From positions 1-64,000 of the forward strand of contig NZ_JAUOQE010000018.1 in the NCBI RefSeq assembly GCF_030547545.1: DNA of 64,000 nucleotides. The letters run 5' to 3'. The position numbers and the translations under genes are program-made. This document shows, one piece after another, positions 45,762 to 55,017 of the stretch; the first letter of the stretch is position 1; each line of letters starts with the position of its first letter. Source of the DNA: Amphritea sp. 1_MG-2023 (GTDB taxonomy: Bacteria > Pseudomonadota > Gammaproteobacteria > Pseudomonadales > Balneatricaceae). Below the pieces are notes generated by a model, which did not search any database, was not told the origin of the DNA, and saw only the letters and a list, made by a program, of their open reading frames with translations.

Positions 45762-46190
45762 ATGCCGAATCAAGAAACACAGTTCACCCACTTTGAGCCA
45801 TATCCAATTAAGGAAGGCGAAGAGTACATGAATGATGCTCAAAAAGATCATTTCCGCCAAATCCTAAACGCCTGGAAACAGGAACTCATGGAAGAGGTCG
45901 ATCGTACCGTAAATCACCTGCAGGAAGAAGCAACTAACTTTGCCGACCCCAGCGATCGGGCGAGTCAGGAAGAGGAATTCAGCCTCGAACTGCGCACCCG
46001 TGATCGAGAACGTAAACTGATCAATAAGATCTCAAAGGCGATGGAAACCATCGACGATGACGATTATGGCTACTGTTCCGCTTGTGGCGTAGAGATCGGG
46101 GTTCGTCGACTGGAAGCGCGCCCAACAGCAACACTCTGTATTGATTGCAAAACACTGGCTGAGATCAAAGAAAAGCAGCTCGGTATCTGA
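45762..46190 (+). CDS. dksA: RNA polymerase-binding regulator DksA
   Basis: DksA binds the secondary channel of RNA polymerase and, with ppGpp, resets transcription in starvation. The 142-residue protein has the coiled coil with the tip motif DPSDRASQEEEF (E. coli DPVDRAAQEEEF) and a four-cysteine zinc finger (CSAC and CIDC). Length and motifs are those of full DksA. The ATG at 45762 has a GAGG site. gluQ follows 36 bases later, as in most gammaproteobacteria. Confidence 0.97.
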   Translation: MPNQETQFTHFEPYPIKEGEEYMNDAQKDHFRQILNAWKQELMEEVDRTVNHLQEEATNFADPSDRASQEEEFSLELRTRDRERKLINKISKAMETIDDDDYGYCSACGVEIGVRRLEARPTATLCIDCKTLAEIKEKQLGI

Positions 46191-46226
46191 CCCTTCGCGG
46201 CTGACTCTCTGTCAGCCGCTTTTGCA

Positions 46227-47102
46227 ATGGTCTATATCGGTCGCTTCGCTCCCTCACCCACTGGCCCGCTCCACTTTGGCTCTCTCCTTGCTGCACTTGC
46301 CAGCTATCTTGACGCTCGCGCTCATCATGGCCGTTGGCTCGTACGCATTGAAGATCTCGACACGCCTCGCGTTATCCAAGGCGCCACTGATGACATCCTC
46401 CGCACGCTAGAAGACTATGGCTTGGAATGGGATGATGCCGTTATACGTCAAAGTGATCGGTTACATCTTTACCACGAAGCCTTAACGCAATTACGCCAGC
46501 GTCACCAAGCTTATCCCTGTGATTGCTCCCGACAACAGATCCGACAGCGTACCGGCAGCAGCCGTTATGACGGGCATTGTCGCCGCCATCCACCCAACCC
46601 TCAGCATGTTTGCGCTATTCGCAGCCATAATCCACAAGACTATCCATTTGATGATCAAATTCAGGGGCCACAAAGCTTCCCTGCTCAAATCGAAGATTTC
46701 GTTATCTTTCGTCGCGATGGTTTTTTTGCTTATCAACTCGCGGTGACCATTGATGATGCAGAGCAGCAGATCAATCACATCGTGCGCGGTTCTGATCTGC
46801 TCGATTCCACCCCTAAACAGAGACACTTACAGCAACAGCTAGGCTATCCCCGCCCCATCTACGCCCATATTCCTGTCGCCACGAATACTCAGGGACAGAA
46901 GCTGAGTAAGCAAACCCTTGCGCCAGCATTGGATCGACATCACGCACGACAGCAAATCATTCGAGCATTACAGTTTCTCGGTCAGCAACCCGTGACAGAA
47001 CTCCACGACTGTCGCCTCGATGAATGCCTCAGATGGGCTATCGAGCACTGGAATATCTCCGCTATTCCTAAACAAATAGGCCTTATACTGGAAGATAATT
47101 AA
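46227..47102 (+). CDS. gluQ: Glutamyl-Q tRNA(Asp) synthetase
   Basis: This short GluRS paralogue attaches glutamate to the queuosine base of tRNA-Asp. The 291-residue protein has only the catalytic domain: RFAPSPTGPLHFGS (HxGS at 16-19), the zinc ligands around CDCSRQQI and GHC, and the KLSKQ form of KMSKS. No anticodon-binding domain is present, as expected. The stop shares one base with the start of cbrX. Confidence 0.95.
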   Translation: MVYIGRFAPSPTGPLHFGSLLAALASYLDARAHHGRWLVRIEDLDTPRVIQGATDDILRTLEDYGLEWDDAVIRQSDRLHLYHEALTQLRQRHQAYPCDCSRQQIRQRTGSSRYDGHCRRHPPNPQHVCAIRSHNPQDYPFDDQIQGPQSFPAQIEDFVIFRRDGFFAYQLAVTIDDAEQQINHIVRGSDLLDSTPKQRHLQQQLGYPRPIYAHIPVATNTQGQKLSKQTLAPALDRHHARQQIIRALQFLGQQPVTELHDCRLDECLRWAIEHWNISAIPKQIGLILEDN

Positions 47103-47278
47103 TGCATTTTTACCGTGTTTTAATCGTATTGGTGATTGGCGGCTATCTCCTATCGCCACTGCTGGATCAATGGTGGCCAGACTCTGCGACCCCTTGGTAT
47201 CGCCCTTTTATTATCTGGGCAGCGCTTATCTTGATTATTGCAATTTTGGAACGGAGGCAACGTAGCGATGAATTTTAA
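47102..47278 (+). CDS. cbrX: CbrX-like small membrane protein upstream of cbrA
   Basis: A 58-residue protein with two hydrophobic segments (about 4-22 and 35-50), a WW pair at 24-25 and a basic, acidic tail (ERRQRSDEF). It begins on the last base of the gluQ stop codon and ends 11 bases inside cbrA, with the cbrA ribosome site GGAGG inside its last codons. Pseudomonas has a gene of the same size and place, cbrX, translationally coupled to cbrA; the name rests on size, topology and place. Its function is not known. Confidence 0.75.
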   Translation: MHFYRVLIVLVIGGYLLSPLLDQWWPDSATPWYRPFIIWAALILIIAILERRQRSDEF

Positions 47279-50162
47279 TCTGACTGAACTGATCGTCATC
47301 GCTATCACGTATCTCACCATCCTCTTCGGTACCGCGTATATTACTGAACGCGGCTGGATCTCCAAACGCATCATCTATCATCCCATCACCTATATTCTGT
47401 CATTAGGCGTCTTTAGCAGCGTGTGGACCTTTTATGGCACCTTTGCGTTGGCCAAAGAGTCTGGCTATAGCTTTCTGGCCTCCTATCTAGGGGCTTCGGC
47501 GGCCTTTTTTCTCGCCCCTGTGATACTGGTGCCTATTTTACGCATCACTCGAACCTATCAGCTCAGTTCACTCGCCGACCTGTTTGCCTTTCGCTTTCGC
47601 TCGGCGACCGCCGGTACGCTCACCGCTATTTTCTCGCTGATTGCGATACTGCCGCTTATTTCAATTCAGATTCAAGCCGTCTCAGACTCATTACATATTT
47701 TAAATCAGGACTTTTCTTCCAATCAGATAGCCATCGGTTTCTGCTCTCTGATTGCATTATTCACCATTCTCGTCGGCGCTCGTAACCCCTCGCTACGCTA
47801 TAATCGTACCGGATTAATTGTTGCGATGGCCACCGGCTCACTGATCAAACTCTTCGCCATGGTCACGCTGGCGCTAACCGCCTTGCTGACGGTAATGGAT
47901 GGTCCAGATGGGCTTGAACGCTGGCTATTACAGCACCCAGAAGAGATGGCCTTGTTGCACACACCGCTCGATAGCGATATGTGGCGCACCATGTTGCTAG
48001 GATTTTTCTCCGCCGTGATTGTGATGCCTCACACCTTCCACATGATGTTTACCGAAAACACCTCCTCTAACAGTCTCTATAAAGCCAGCTGGGGGCTGCC
48101 GCTTTACCTATTAATCATGGCACTGTCAGTGCCTCCCATCCTCTGGGCAGGTATTAAGCTGGGTATCGCCGATCAACCAGCGTTTCTGATACTCAACCTC
48201 GGCATACAGCTCGAATCTAACTTTCTCACCACGCTTGCTTTTATCGGCGGCCTAACCGCCGCCAGTGGCATTATTATTGTGGCCACCATTTCGATCGCCT
48301 CGATGCTGCAAAATCATCTCATTCTGCCCTTCACGCCGCCCCTAGCAAGCCACCGTCTCTATTCCCGTTTACTCTGGTTAAGGCGCATACTCATCGTTGT
48401 TATGATGCTCTGCAGCTATCTGTTTTACAGTACGGTAGGGCTGAACTACAACCTGCACTGGCTCGGCACACTCGCTTTTATCTCCTTTATGCAGTTCCTG
48501 CCGGGCATTCTGGCGACATTGTTTTGGCCCGCGGCTAACCGAAACGGCTTCTCTCTAGGGCTCATCGCTGGCATGGGGATATGGATTACTTCGATGCTAA
48601 CCGGTTTACTCGGTGGCGATAGCCTCACCTCAGAGACGGTGATTCTCGACTATGACAATTGGCATCAGATCGCCATCTATGCGCTGTCCGCCAACATCAT
48701 TGTATTTCTCCTCACCTCACTCCTAACGCATAGCTCACAAGAAGAGATCGCCAGCGCCAGTGCCTGCCTACATAACAGCTTACAACGACCGGTGGGGCCT
48801 CAACTCAATATCAATCACAGTGACGAATTGACCGAATTACTCAGCCCGAGACTCGGTAAAACAACCGCACGACGAGAAGTAGAGCACGCTTTAAAAGAGC
48901 TCAACATGATGAGCGGCGAGCTCAATGCTATCGAACGGGCACGTCTGAGAAACCATATTGAAAGTCGCCTGAGCGCGCTATTTGGTCCGGTGGAAGCGAG
49001 TACGTTACTCAATCAACAAGTACACACTGATGTAGGACAGTACCGCACTCGGGATATTCATCTACTGGAAACGCAACTAGAAACCTATCAAACCCGACTC
49101 AGCGGCCTAGCGGCGGAATTAGATAATCTACGGCGTCACCACCGCATGACCTTACAGCGTCTACCCGTTGGTGCTTGCTCGTTAGATGAAAAGGGACAAA
49201 TTATTTTTTGGAACGAAGAGATGGAACGCTTTATCGGACTCAAGCACTCCGCCGTTCTCTCGCGCAAGCTTATCAACCTCCCCGATCCCTGGGGGGAATT
49301 GCTGCATAATTTCTCTCAACAAGAGAACAACCACCTTCTTTCCCAGCACCTCCTCATTGCCGGTGAGAATTGCTGGTTGAGTCTGCATAAAGCCAATCTC
49401 ACCGATGACACTGAATCCATGGTTATTTTGTTAGAGAACGAAACCGAGAATCAGCTACTGGTGAATCGCTTAACTCATAACGAACGACTCGCCTCGATTG
49501 GCCGATTTGCCGCCGGCGTCGCCCATGAAATTGGCAACCCCGTCACCGGTATTGCCTGTTTAGCCCAAAACCTTAAATATGAAACGGATGATCCCTATAT
49601 TCTCGAAAGTGCCGAACAGATCGTCACACAGACTCAGCGAATCACCCGAATCGTGCAATCCTTAGTGCGCTTCGCACATTCCGGTCAGAGTGATCGTCAG
49701 CCACAGACAGAAAGCATTAATCTAAAAGCGTTGACCGATGAAGCACTTCACTTGGTATCCATGGATAATCGCAGTGAAACACTCTCATTGATCAATCGCA
49801 TCGAGAGTGCGATCCATATTCAGGGTGATCCGCAGCGACTGATGCAAGTGTTCGTCAATCTCATCAACAACGCCTGCGATGCATCGCCGCATCAGGGTCA
49901 CATCTGGCTCAACGCGACTCACAGCGGCCACTCGGTGATCATCACCATCAATGATGAGGGCAGCGGTATCTCGCCCGAACATCAAAGCAAACTATTTGAA
50001 CCGTTTTTCACCACCAAAGATCCCGGCAAAGGCACCGGGCTCGGACTATCTTTGGTCTATAACATCATCGAGGAGCATTATGGTAGTATTCATATAGTGA
50101 GTCCCGCCAATAAAAATCAGAACAATGGCACTCAGGTGGTTATCACCCTCCCAGTCTCTTAA
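47268..50162 (+). CDS. cbrA: Sensor histidine kinase CbrA with transporter-like input domain
   Basis: CbrA controls use of carbon and nitrogen sources through CbrB. The 964-residue protein has an N-terminal sodium/solute symporter-like domain of about 13 helices (1-510), a linker, a PAS domain (about 620-720), the HisKA domain with phospho-histidine H753 (GVAHEIGNP), and an HATPase domain with NLINNACDAS, DEGSGI and GTGLGLSL. The ATG at 47268 gives MNFNLTEL and has a GGAGG site inside cbrX. Histidine has been reported as a transported substrate in Pseudomonas; whether that holds here is open. Confidence 0.95.
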   Translation: MNFNLTELIVIAITYLTILFGTAYITERGWISKRIIYHPITYILSLGVFSSVWTFYGTFALAKESGYSFLASYLGASAAFFLAPVILVPILRITRTYQLSSLADLFAFRFRSATAGTLTAIFSLIAILPLISIQIQAVSDSLHILNQDFSSNQIAIGFCSLIALFTILVGARNPSLRYNRTGLIVAMATGSLIKLFAMVTLALTALLTVMDGPDGLERWLLQHPEEMALLHTPLDSDMWRTMLLGFFSAVIVMPHTFHMMFTENTSSNSLYKASWGLPLYLLIMALSVPPILWAGIKLGIADQPAFLILNLGIQLESNFLTTLAFIGGLTAASGIIIVATISIASMLQNHLILPFTPPLASHRLYSRLLWLRRILIVVMMLCSYLFYSTVGLNYNLHWLGTLAFISFMQFLPGILATLFWPAANRNGFSLGLIAGMGIWITSMLTGLLGGDSLTSETVILDYDNWHQIAIYALSANIIVFLLTSLLTHSSQEEIASASACLHNSLQRPVGPQLNINHSDELTELLSPRLGKTTARREVEHALKELNMMSGELNAIERARLRNHIESRLSALFGPVEASTLLNQQVHTDVGQYRTRDIHLLETQLETYQTRLSGLAAELDNLRRHHRMTLQRLPVGACSLDEKGQIIFWNEEMERFIGLKHSAVLSRKLINLPDPWGELLHNFSQQENNHLLSQHLLIAGENCWLSLHKANLTDDTESMVILLENETENQLLVNRLTHNERLASIGRFAAGVAHEIGNPVTGIACLAQNLKYETDDPYILESAEQIVTQTQRITRIVQSLVRFAHSGQSDRQPQTESINLKALTDEALHLVSMDNRSETLSLINRIESAIHIQGDPQRLMQVFVNLINNACDASPHQGHIWLNATHSGHSVIITINDEGSGISPEHQSKLFEPFFTTKDPGKGTGLGLSLVYNIIEEHYGSIHIVSPANKNQNNGTQVVITLPVS

Positions 50163-50226
50163 CAGGATCAAGTTTGTCATATAACAAACACCTGGGACAC
50201 GAGGACAAGAAGCAAAGGTAAACCGA

Positions 50227-51618
50227 ATGAGCCGTATTCTGATCGTAGAAGATGAGTCGATTATACGTTCCGCCCTCCGACGACTATTGGAGCGCAATGA
50301 CTACCGTGTTGACGACGCGGAGTCTGTTGACGACGCGACCCGCCAATTTAACCTCAATGATTACAACCTAATTATCAGTGACCTGCGCTTACCCGGCGCG
50401 CCCGGCACCGACCTGATCGATTTAGCCAAAGCCGTGCCGGTTGTCATTATGACCAGCTACGCCAGCATGCGTTCCGCTGTTGATGCGATGAAAATGGGCG
50501 CCGTAGATTATATCGCCAAGCCGTTCGATCACGATGAAATTCTCGAAACCATCGGCAATATCATCAAGCTGCGTAGCAATGACGAGAATAGTGCCCATCC
50601 GACAGATACCGCTCAAACTAAACGCCGTCACGAAATGGTCGGCAACTGTAGCGCGATGCAAAACCTTTTTACGCGCATTCATAAGGTTGCCGGTACCGAT
50701 GCCACCGTACTGATTCAAGGTGAATCCGGCACCGGCAAAGAACTCGCGGCCCGTGCGATTCATCAACAGAGCGCTCGAGCCAACTCGCCCATGGTATCGG
50801 TTAACTGTGCATCCATTCCCGAATCACTGATTGAATCCGAACTTTTTGGTCATGAAAAAGGTGCCTTCACGGGTGCCGATGCCACTCGAAATGGACTCAT
50901 CGAAGCGGCTCACGGCGGCACACTTTTTCTCGATGAAATTGGTGAATTGCCCCTCGAAGCCCAAGCACGATTGCTACGCTTTCTCCAAGAAAGCGAGATC
51001 CGCCGAGTCGGCTCGGTGAAAGCGATCAATGTCGATGTGCGTCTGATTGCCGCGACCCATCGTAACCTCAAGGCGATGGCGAAAACCGGCGAGTTTCGCG
51101 AAGATCTGTATTATCGACTCTATGTCATGGAACTACAGATGCCTCCTTTACGTGAGCGCGGCGAGGATATTATCGAAATTGCGCAACAGTTTTTACGAAG
51201 TAGCTGTGAAAAACTGGGTTCCCCGCTACTCAAATTCAATGATGATGCCTGTAGCACCATGATTCGCTATCAATGGCCAGGGAATGTGCGAGAACTGCAA
51301 AACGCCATCGAGCGAGCCGTTATCTTGGCCGAAGATCAGCTGATTACCACCGACCTACTCGGTCTGGATATTGAGCCTGACTCCCTAGCAGAATTGGAAT
51401 CAAACTTTGCCAGCGGCCACTCATTGGTGGCAGAAACCGATGTTAATGAACGCCGTCCCGAGCAAAACCTATCGCTTGATGACTATTTTCAACGTTTTGT
51501 CTTGGAGAATCAGGATAGTATGAGTGAAACCAAACTGGCGAAGAAGCTTGGCGTCAGCCGGAAATGCTTATGGGAACGTCGTCAAAAACTGGGAATCCCT
51601 CGAAAACCCAAAGATTAA
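50227..51618 (+). CDS. cbrB: Sigma-54-dependent response regulator CbrB
   Basis: This 463-residue NtrC-type activator has a REC domain with phosphoacceptor D52, an AAA+ domain with Walker A GESGTGKE (165-172) and the sigma-54 contact loop GAFTGA (212-217), and a Fis-type helix-turn-helix at the end ([20 protein letters not shown]). It follows cbrA by 64 bases. In Pseudomonas it activates crcZ from a sigma-54 promoter just downstream; matching sites and promoter are seen here at 51664-51814. Confidence 0.95.
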   Translation: MSRILIVEDESIIRSALRRLLERNDYRVDDAESVDDATRQFNLNDYNLIISDLRLPGAPGTDLIDLAKAVPVVIMTSYASMRSAVDAMKMGAVDYIAKPFDHDEILETIGNIIKLRSNDENSAHPTDTAQTKRRHEMVGNCSAMQNLFTRIHKVAGTDATVLIQGESGTGKELAARAIHQQSARANSPMVSVNCASIPESLIESELFGHEKGAFTGADATRNGLIEAAHGGTLFLDEIGELPLEAQARLLRFLQESEIRRVGSVKAINVDVRLIAATHRNLKAMAKTGEFREDLYYRLYVMELQMPPLRERGEDIIEIAQQFLRSSCEKLGSPLLKFNDDACSTMIRYQWPGNVRELQNAIERAVILAEDQLITTDLLGLDIEPDSLAELESNFASGHSLVAETDVNERRPEQNLSLDDYFQRFVLENQDSMSETKLAKKLGVSRKCLWERRQKLGIPRKPKD

Positions 51619-51663
51619 TACCCGCACTAGATGCACTGAGTTACCTAAAAGGTGACTCAAAAG

Positions 51664-51747
51664 TGTTACTTATCCCCCACCAAGCACCCACAACATGTGT
51701 ATAAAGGTAACACTATTTGTTACCCAACCCGGTAACACTGAGTAACA
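51664..51747. promoter_or_regulatory. Cluster of CbrB-type half-sites upstream of the CrcZ-like RNA
   Basis: Five half-sites of the CbrB type are present: TGTTAC at 51664 and 51718, and GTAACA at 51707, 51732 and 51742. The pair 51718/51732 is separated by eight bases and 51718/51742 by 18; CbrB sites in Pseudomonas are described as TGTTAC and GTAACA pairs with a spacer near 14-15. The cluster ends 52 bases upstream of the -24 element, a usual enhancer distance. Confidence 0.7.
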
Positions 51748-51798
51748 AACCAGAGGCAAAAAACAACAAAACAATAAAAAACAAAGAGTTACAAAAAC

Positions 51799-51814
51799 TG
51801 GCACAGCAAGTGCT
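51799..51814 (+). promoter_or_regulatory. Sigma-54 promoter of the CrcZ-like RNA
   Basis: TGGCAC-AGCAA-GTGCT fits the consensus TGGCAC-N5-TTGCA with GG and GC ten bases apart in register, as sigma-54 needs. Transcription would start near 51825, just before the A-rich RNA. Confidence 0.75.
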
Positions 51815-51825
51815 ATTATTAGATC

Positions 51826-52040
51826 AAGAAGAAGAACAACACTTACTGCCGATAATCGTAATAAAAATAAAACCCAGATTATTAGCTGATAAGTATCTCG
51901 TCTCAAATAAAAATAACAATGAGACACTACAAGCTGATCGCTGAATTGACACCCAATACAACGGTCCCGAATCAGTGCTATTAGAAATAAAAACAACAAG
52001 CTAATACTGAGTTGTTGTCTAACAGCGATCAGCTTACCCA
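51826..52040 (+). ncRNA. crcZ: CrcZ-like Hfq/Crc-sequestering RNA
   Basis: The region between cbrB and pcnB has no credible protein gene but has what CrcZ has in Pseudomonas: a sigma-54 promoter with CbrB sites, and repeated A-rich, AAnAAnAA-type motifs that bind Hfq-Crc. Four such clusters lie at 51826-51840, 51860-51873, 51905-51919 and 51985-51999. The 3' half is held by a perfect 13-bp long-range stem (51931-51943 with 52023-52035) plus a smaller ACAACAA/TTGTTGT hairpin inside it. The 3' end is uncertain because no clear U run follows. The RNA would titrate Hfq/Crc away from catabolic mRNAs when CbrAB is active. An extra A-rich tract lies upstream of the promoter (51753-51786). Confidence 0.68.
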
Positions 52041-52183
52041 TCTCCTTTTCATCATTCGTTATTCAAAACTTCCCTACTGTATTGCATTCAAGATCCGTAA
52101 ACGACGGCTTAAACTACGCTTTTTACTCGTCTTTTGTGCTACTATTCTGGCCTCTTATTTCTGCGCAAGTTTCTCAGTAAGAT

Positions 52184-53596
52184 ATGGACAAAAACTCATC
52201 ACCTATAGGTTCGTTTATCCGTAAACTATTCGGTCGTAATCGACAGCCATCCGCCAGCAAAGCTAGCCCGCCAAAAAGTGGCCCTCTGCTTATTTCAGAA
52301 GAGATCCATCGGATTCCTCGCAGACTGTTGAACGATGCGGCGATGAAGACAGCCTATCATTTGCAGGATGAAGGTTACGAAGGCTACCTAGTGGGTGGTT
52401 GTATCCGCGATCTGCTGATGGATAAGCACCCGAAAGACTTCGATGTCGCCACCAATGCCACGCCGGAACAAGCCCACGCGATATTTCGCCGTTCACGTCT
52501 AATCGGTCGACGTTTTAAGCTACTGCATGTTCGCTTCGGTCGAGACATGATAGAGGTTGCCACCTTCCGCGCTAGCCATGATAGTCAGCCTAAAAATGAG
52601 GATGGTGAACACGGTCGTCAAAATGATAGTGGCATGATCGTTCGAGATAATGTTTATGGCACGATCGAAGAGGATGCTCTAAGACGTGACTTCACCGTCA
52701 ACGCCCTCTATTACTGCCCCAAAGATCACTGCGTTTACGATTTTACTAACGGCTTCAATGATCTACAAAATCGTACCCTGAGAATGATTGGCGATCCGGA
52801 TTCCCGTTATCGTGAAGACCCGGTACGGATGCTCCGCGCGGCACGTTTTGCCGCTAAGCTAGGTTTCACCATTGAGCCGGCAACCGAAGCCCCTTTGTAT
52901 GAGCTCGGTTACCTGCTCAAAGATATTGCCCCGGCACGCTTATTTGATGAGGTACTGAAAATATTTCAATCGGGCCACGGTATCGAATCATTTCATCAGT
53001 TCCGTAAATACGGTCTGCTGGAACATGTTTTCCGTCAAACCGCGGAGTGTCTCGATGACCCACAAGGCGAACCCGTTGAGCAACTGATACTCAACGCGTT
53101 GCAGAACACCGATCGGCGCTTACAGCAGAACAAGAGCGTCACACCGGCCTTTCTATTTGCCGCACTGCTCTGGTATCCCATGCAGCGTCGCATGGCTCAA
53201 TTACAAAAAAATGAGGCGATGCACACGGTTCCAGCAATGCATGAAGCGGCGAATCAGGTGATTGCTCAACAGATCCGTCAGACCGCTATTCCGCGGCGTT
53301 TTTCTACACCGATCCGGGAAATCTGGGAATTACAGTTCCGTCTTCCGCGTCGTCAAGGTAAAAGAGCCTCACGGTTAATGGAGCATCCTCGCTTTAGAGC
53401 CGCCTATGATCTATTGATGCTGCGCGAAAACAGTGGTGAAAACCTCGAAGGTTTAGGCAAATGGTGGACTGACTATCAAGCCCAAAACCCTCAGATTCGC
53501 AGCCATATGTCCCGTGACGTACCCAAGGATGAAGCCCCCAAGCGTCGCCGACGTCGCCGCAGCCCCAGCAAAAAACCCGAGCAGAATAATGGCTGA
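52184..53596 (+). CDS. pcnB: Poly(A) polymerase I
   Basis: PcnB adds A tails that mark RNA for decay. The 470-residue protein is a class II nucleotidyltransferase: VGGCIRDLL (G71-G72) and the catalytic DFDVAT (D85, D87), then the RRDFTVNALYY and REDPVRMLRAARFAAKLGF motifs shared with CCA-adding enzymes. The long, very basic C-terminal tail (APKRRRRRRSPSKKPEQ) marks it as PcnB rather than a CCA enzyme. It overlaps folK by eight bases. Confidence 0.95.
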   Translation: MDKNSSPIGSFIRKLFGRNRQPSASKASPPKSGPLLISEEIHRIPRRLLNDAAMKTAYHLQDEGYEGYLVGGCIRDLLMDKHPKDFDVATNATPEQAHAIFRRSRLIGRRFKLLHVRFGRDMIEVATFRASHDSQPKNEDGEHGRQNDSGMIVRDNVYGTIEEDALRRDFTVNALYYCPKDHCVYDFTNGFNDLQNRTLRMIGDPDSRYREDPVRMLRAARFAAKLGFTIEPATEAPLYELGYLLKDIAPARLFDEVLKIFQSGHGIESFHQFRKYGLLEHVFRQTAECLDDPQGEPVEQLILNALQNTDRRLQQNKSVTPAFLFAALLWYPMQRRMAQLQKNEAMHTVPAMHEAANQVIAQQIRQTAIPRRFSTPIREIWELQFRLPRRQGKRASRLMEHPRFRAAYDLLMLRENSGENLEGLGKWWTDYQAQNPQIRSHMSRDVPKDEAPKRRRRRRSPSKKPEQNNG

Positions 53597-54092
53597 GTTA
53601 TCCCACAAGACAAACTGGATTCGCTGCTATATCGGCCTCGGTAGCAATCTCGAACACCCCGTTACTCAGGTGAGTCGCGCACTGCTTGAACTGGAACGTT
53701 TAGATTGTTGTCGCGGCTTGATTCATTCCAGCCTATATCGCAGCGATCCGGTTGGCCCAGTCGGCCAACCCGACTACATCAATGCCGTCGCCAGCTTAGA
53801 AACCACCCTTACCCCGCTGCAACTGCTAGATGCGTTGCAAGCGATTGAACAGCTACATCAACGGGTAAGAATACAGCACTGGGGGCCGCGTACACTGGAT
53901 CTAGACTTACTGCTTTATGGTGACGAGCAGATCAATAACGAACGCTTAACCGTCCCTCATGCCTTTATTCAAGCCCGTAATTTTGTCCTTTATCCGCTGG
54001 CAGAAATCGATCCTGACGTATATATCCCTAATCAAATCAGCCTCGCAGATTGCCTAAAAAACTGTGACAAGGGCTCGCTTGAACTAATCTAG
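53589..54092 (+). CDS. folK: 2-amino-4-hydroxy-6-hydroxymethyldihydropteridine pyrophosphokinase
   Basis: FolK activates the pterin for folate synthesis. The 167-residue protein has IGLGSNLEHP at the start, SSLYRSDPVGPVGQPDYINAV region residues, and the catalytic HWGPRTLDLDLLLYG with the two Mg-binding aspartates. The ATG at 53589 overlaps the end of pcnB by eight bases; an earlier frame lies inside pcnB. Confidence 0.95.
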   Translation: MAELSHKTNWIRCYIGLGSNLEHPVTQVSRALLELERLDCCRGLIHSSLYRSDPVGPVGQPDYINAVASLETTLTPLQLLDALQAIEQLHQRVRIQHWGPRTLDLDLLLYGDEQINNERLTVPHAFIQARNFVLYPLAEIDPDVYIPNQISLADCLKNCDKGSLELI

Positions 54093-54156
54093 TCAAACAA
54101 AAATAACTATAAAACAAAGAGTTACAACGTTTTTATTGCCTATGCGCAATAGATAA

Positions 54157-54185
54157 TAGTTAATCCGAAAAGGCCTAGGTATAAT
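54157..54185 (+). promoter_or_regulatory. Possible panB promoter
   Basis: A perfect TATAAT (54180-54185) lies about 37 bases before the panB start, with a poor -35 (TAGTTA, 54157-54162) at 17-base spacing. The strong -10 makes it plausible. Confidence 0.45.
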
Positions 54186-54222
54186 CCCCTCCCGTGTGAG
54201 TAATAAATAAGCAGGTTCTCTT

Positions 54223-55017
54223 ATGAGCAGCATTACCCTTCATACACTAATGGCTCGAAAACAGGCTGGTGAAAAATTTGCGGTGCTAACCGCATATGAC
54301 GCCTGTTTCTCCCACCTAATTAGTTCTGCGGGTGTTGAAGTTATATTAGTGGGCGACTCCCTGGGCATGGTTCTGCAGGGAAACGATAGTACACTGCCGG
54401 TGACCGTCGAAGAGATGGCATATCACACCGCAGCGGTTAAAGCAGGCAATCAAGGCTCAATGATCATGGCAGACCTGCCTTTCATGAGCTATAGCACTCC
54501 CGAACAGGCCATGGACAGTGCCGCTGCACTGATGCAAGCAGGCGCGCACATCGTCAAGTTGGAAGGTGCTGCCTGGTTAGATGAAAGCATCGCTCTGTTG
54601 GCACAGCGCGGCATTCCGGTTTGCGCCCATTTAGGGTTAACCCCTCAAGCCGTTAACGTCCTAGGTGGCTATAAGGTACAGGGCCGCAATAACAGCGCCG
54701 CGAAACAGATGATCGAAGACGCTGTGCGTCTTGAGCAGGCTGGTGCAGCGATGCTGTTACTAGAATGCGTGCCTTCATTACTCGCCGGTGAAATTACCCA
54801 AGCGGTTGATATTCCGGTTATCGGTATCGGCGCAGGCCCTGAAACCGATGCTCAAGTACTTGTTATGCATGACATGCTAGGCATTACCCCAGGACGCAGT
54901 CCTAAGTTTGTAAAAAACTTTATGACGCAAGGTAATGATATCGCCGGTGCGTTCAAAGCCTATGCCGAAGCAGTTAAGGCAGGCGCTTTCCCCGGCGCGG
55001 AACACGGATTCGAATAA
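54223..55017 (+). CDS. panB: 3-methyl-2-oxobutanoate hydroxymethyltransferase
   Basis: PanB makes ketopantoate for coenzyme A synthesis. The 264-residue TIM-barrel protein has [12 protein letters not shown], the Mg-binding [19 protein letters not shown], the [12 protein letters not shown] segment and [19 protein letters not shown]. Length is typical. Its stop shares one base with the panC start, so the two pantothenate enzymes are coupled. Confidence 0.97.
   Translation: MSSITLHTLMARKQAGEKFAVLTAYDACFSHLISSAGVEVILVGDSLGMVLQGNDSTLPVTVEEMAYHTAAVKAGNQGSMIMADLPFMSYSTPEQAMDSAAALMQAGAHIVKLEGAAWLDESIALLAQRGIPVCAHLGLTPQAVNVLGGYKVQGRNNSAAKQMIEDAVRLEQAGAAMLLLECVPSLLAGEITQAVDIPVIGIGAGPETDAQVLVMHDMLGITPGRSPKFVKNFMTQGNDIAGAFKAYAEAVKAGAFPGAEHGFE

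Noticed and set aside
51717-51944. 75-codon frame in the cbrB-pcnB gap
   Set aside because: Its Asn/Lys-rich translation only mirrors the A-rich RNA motifs; it spans the sigma-54 promoter and has no ribosome site.
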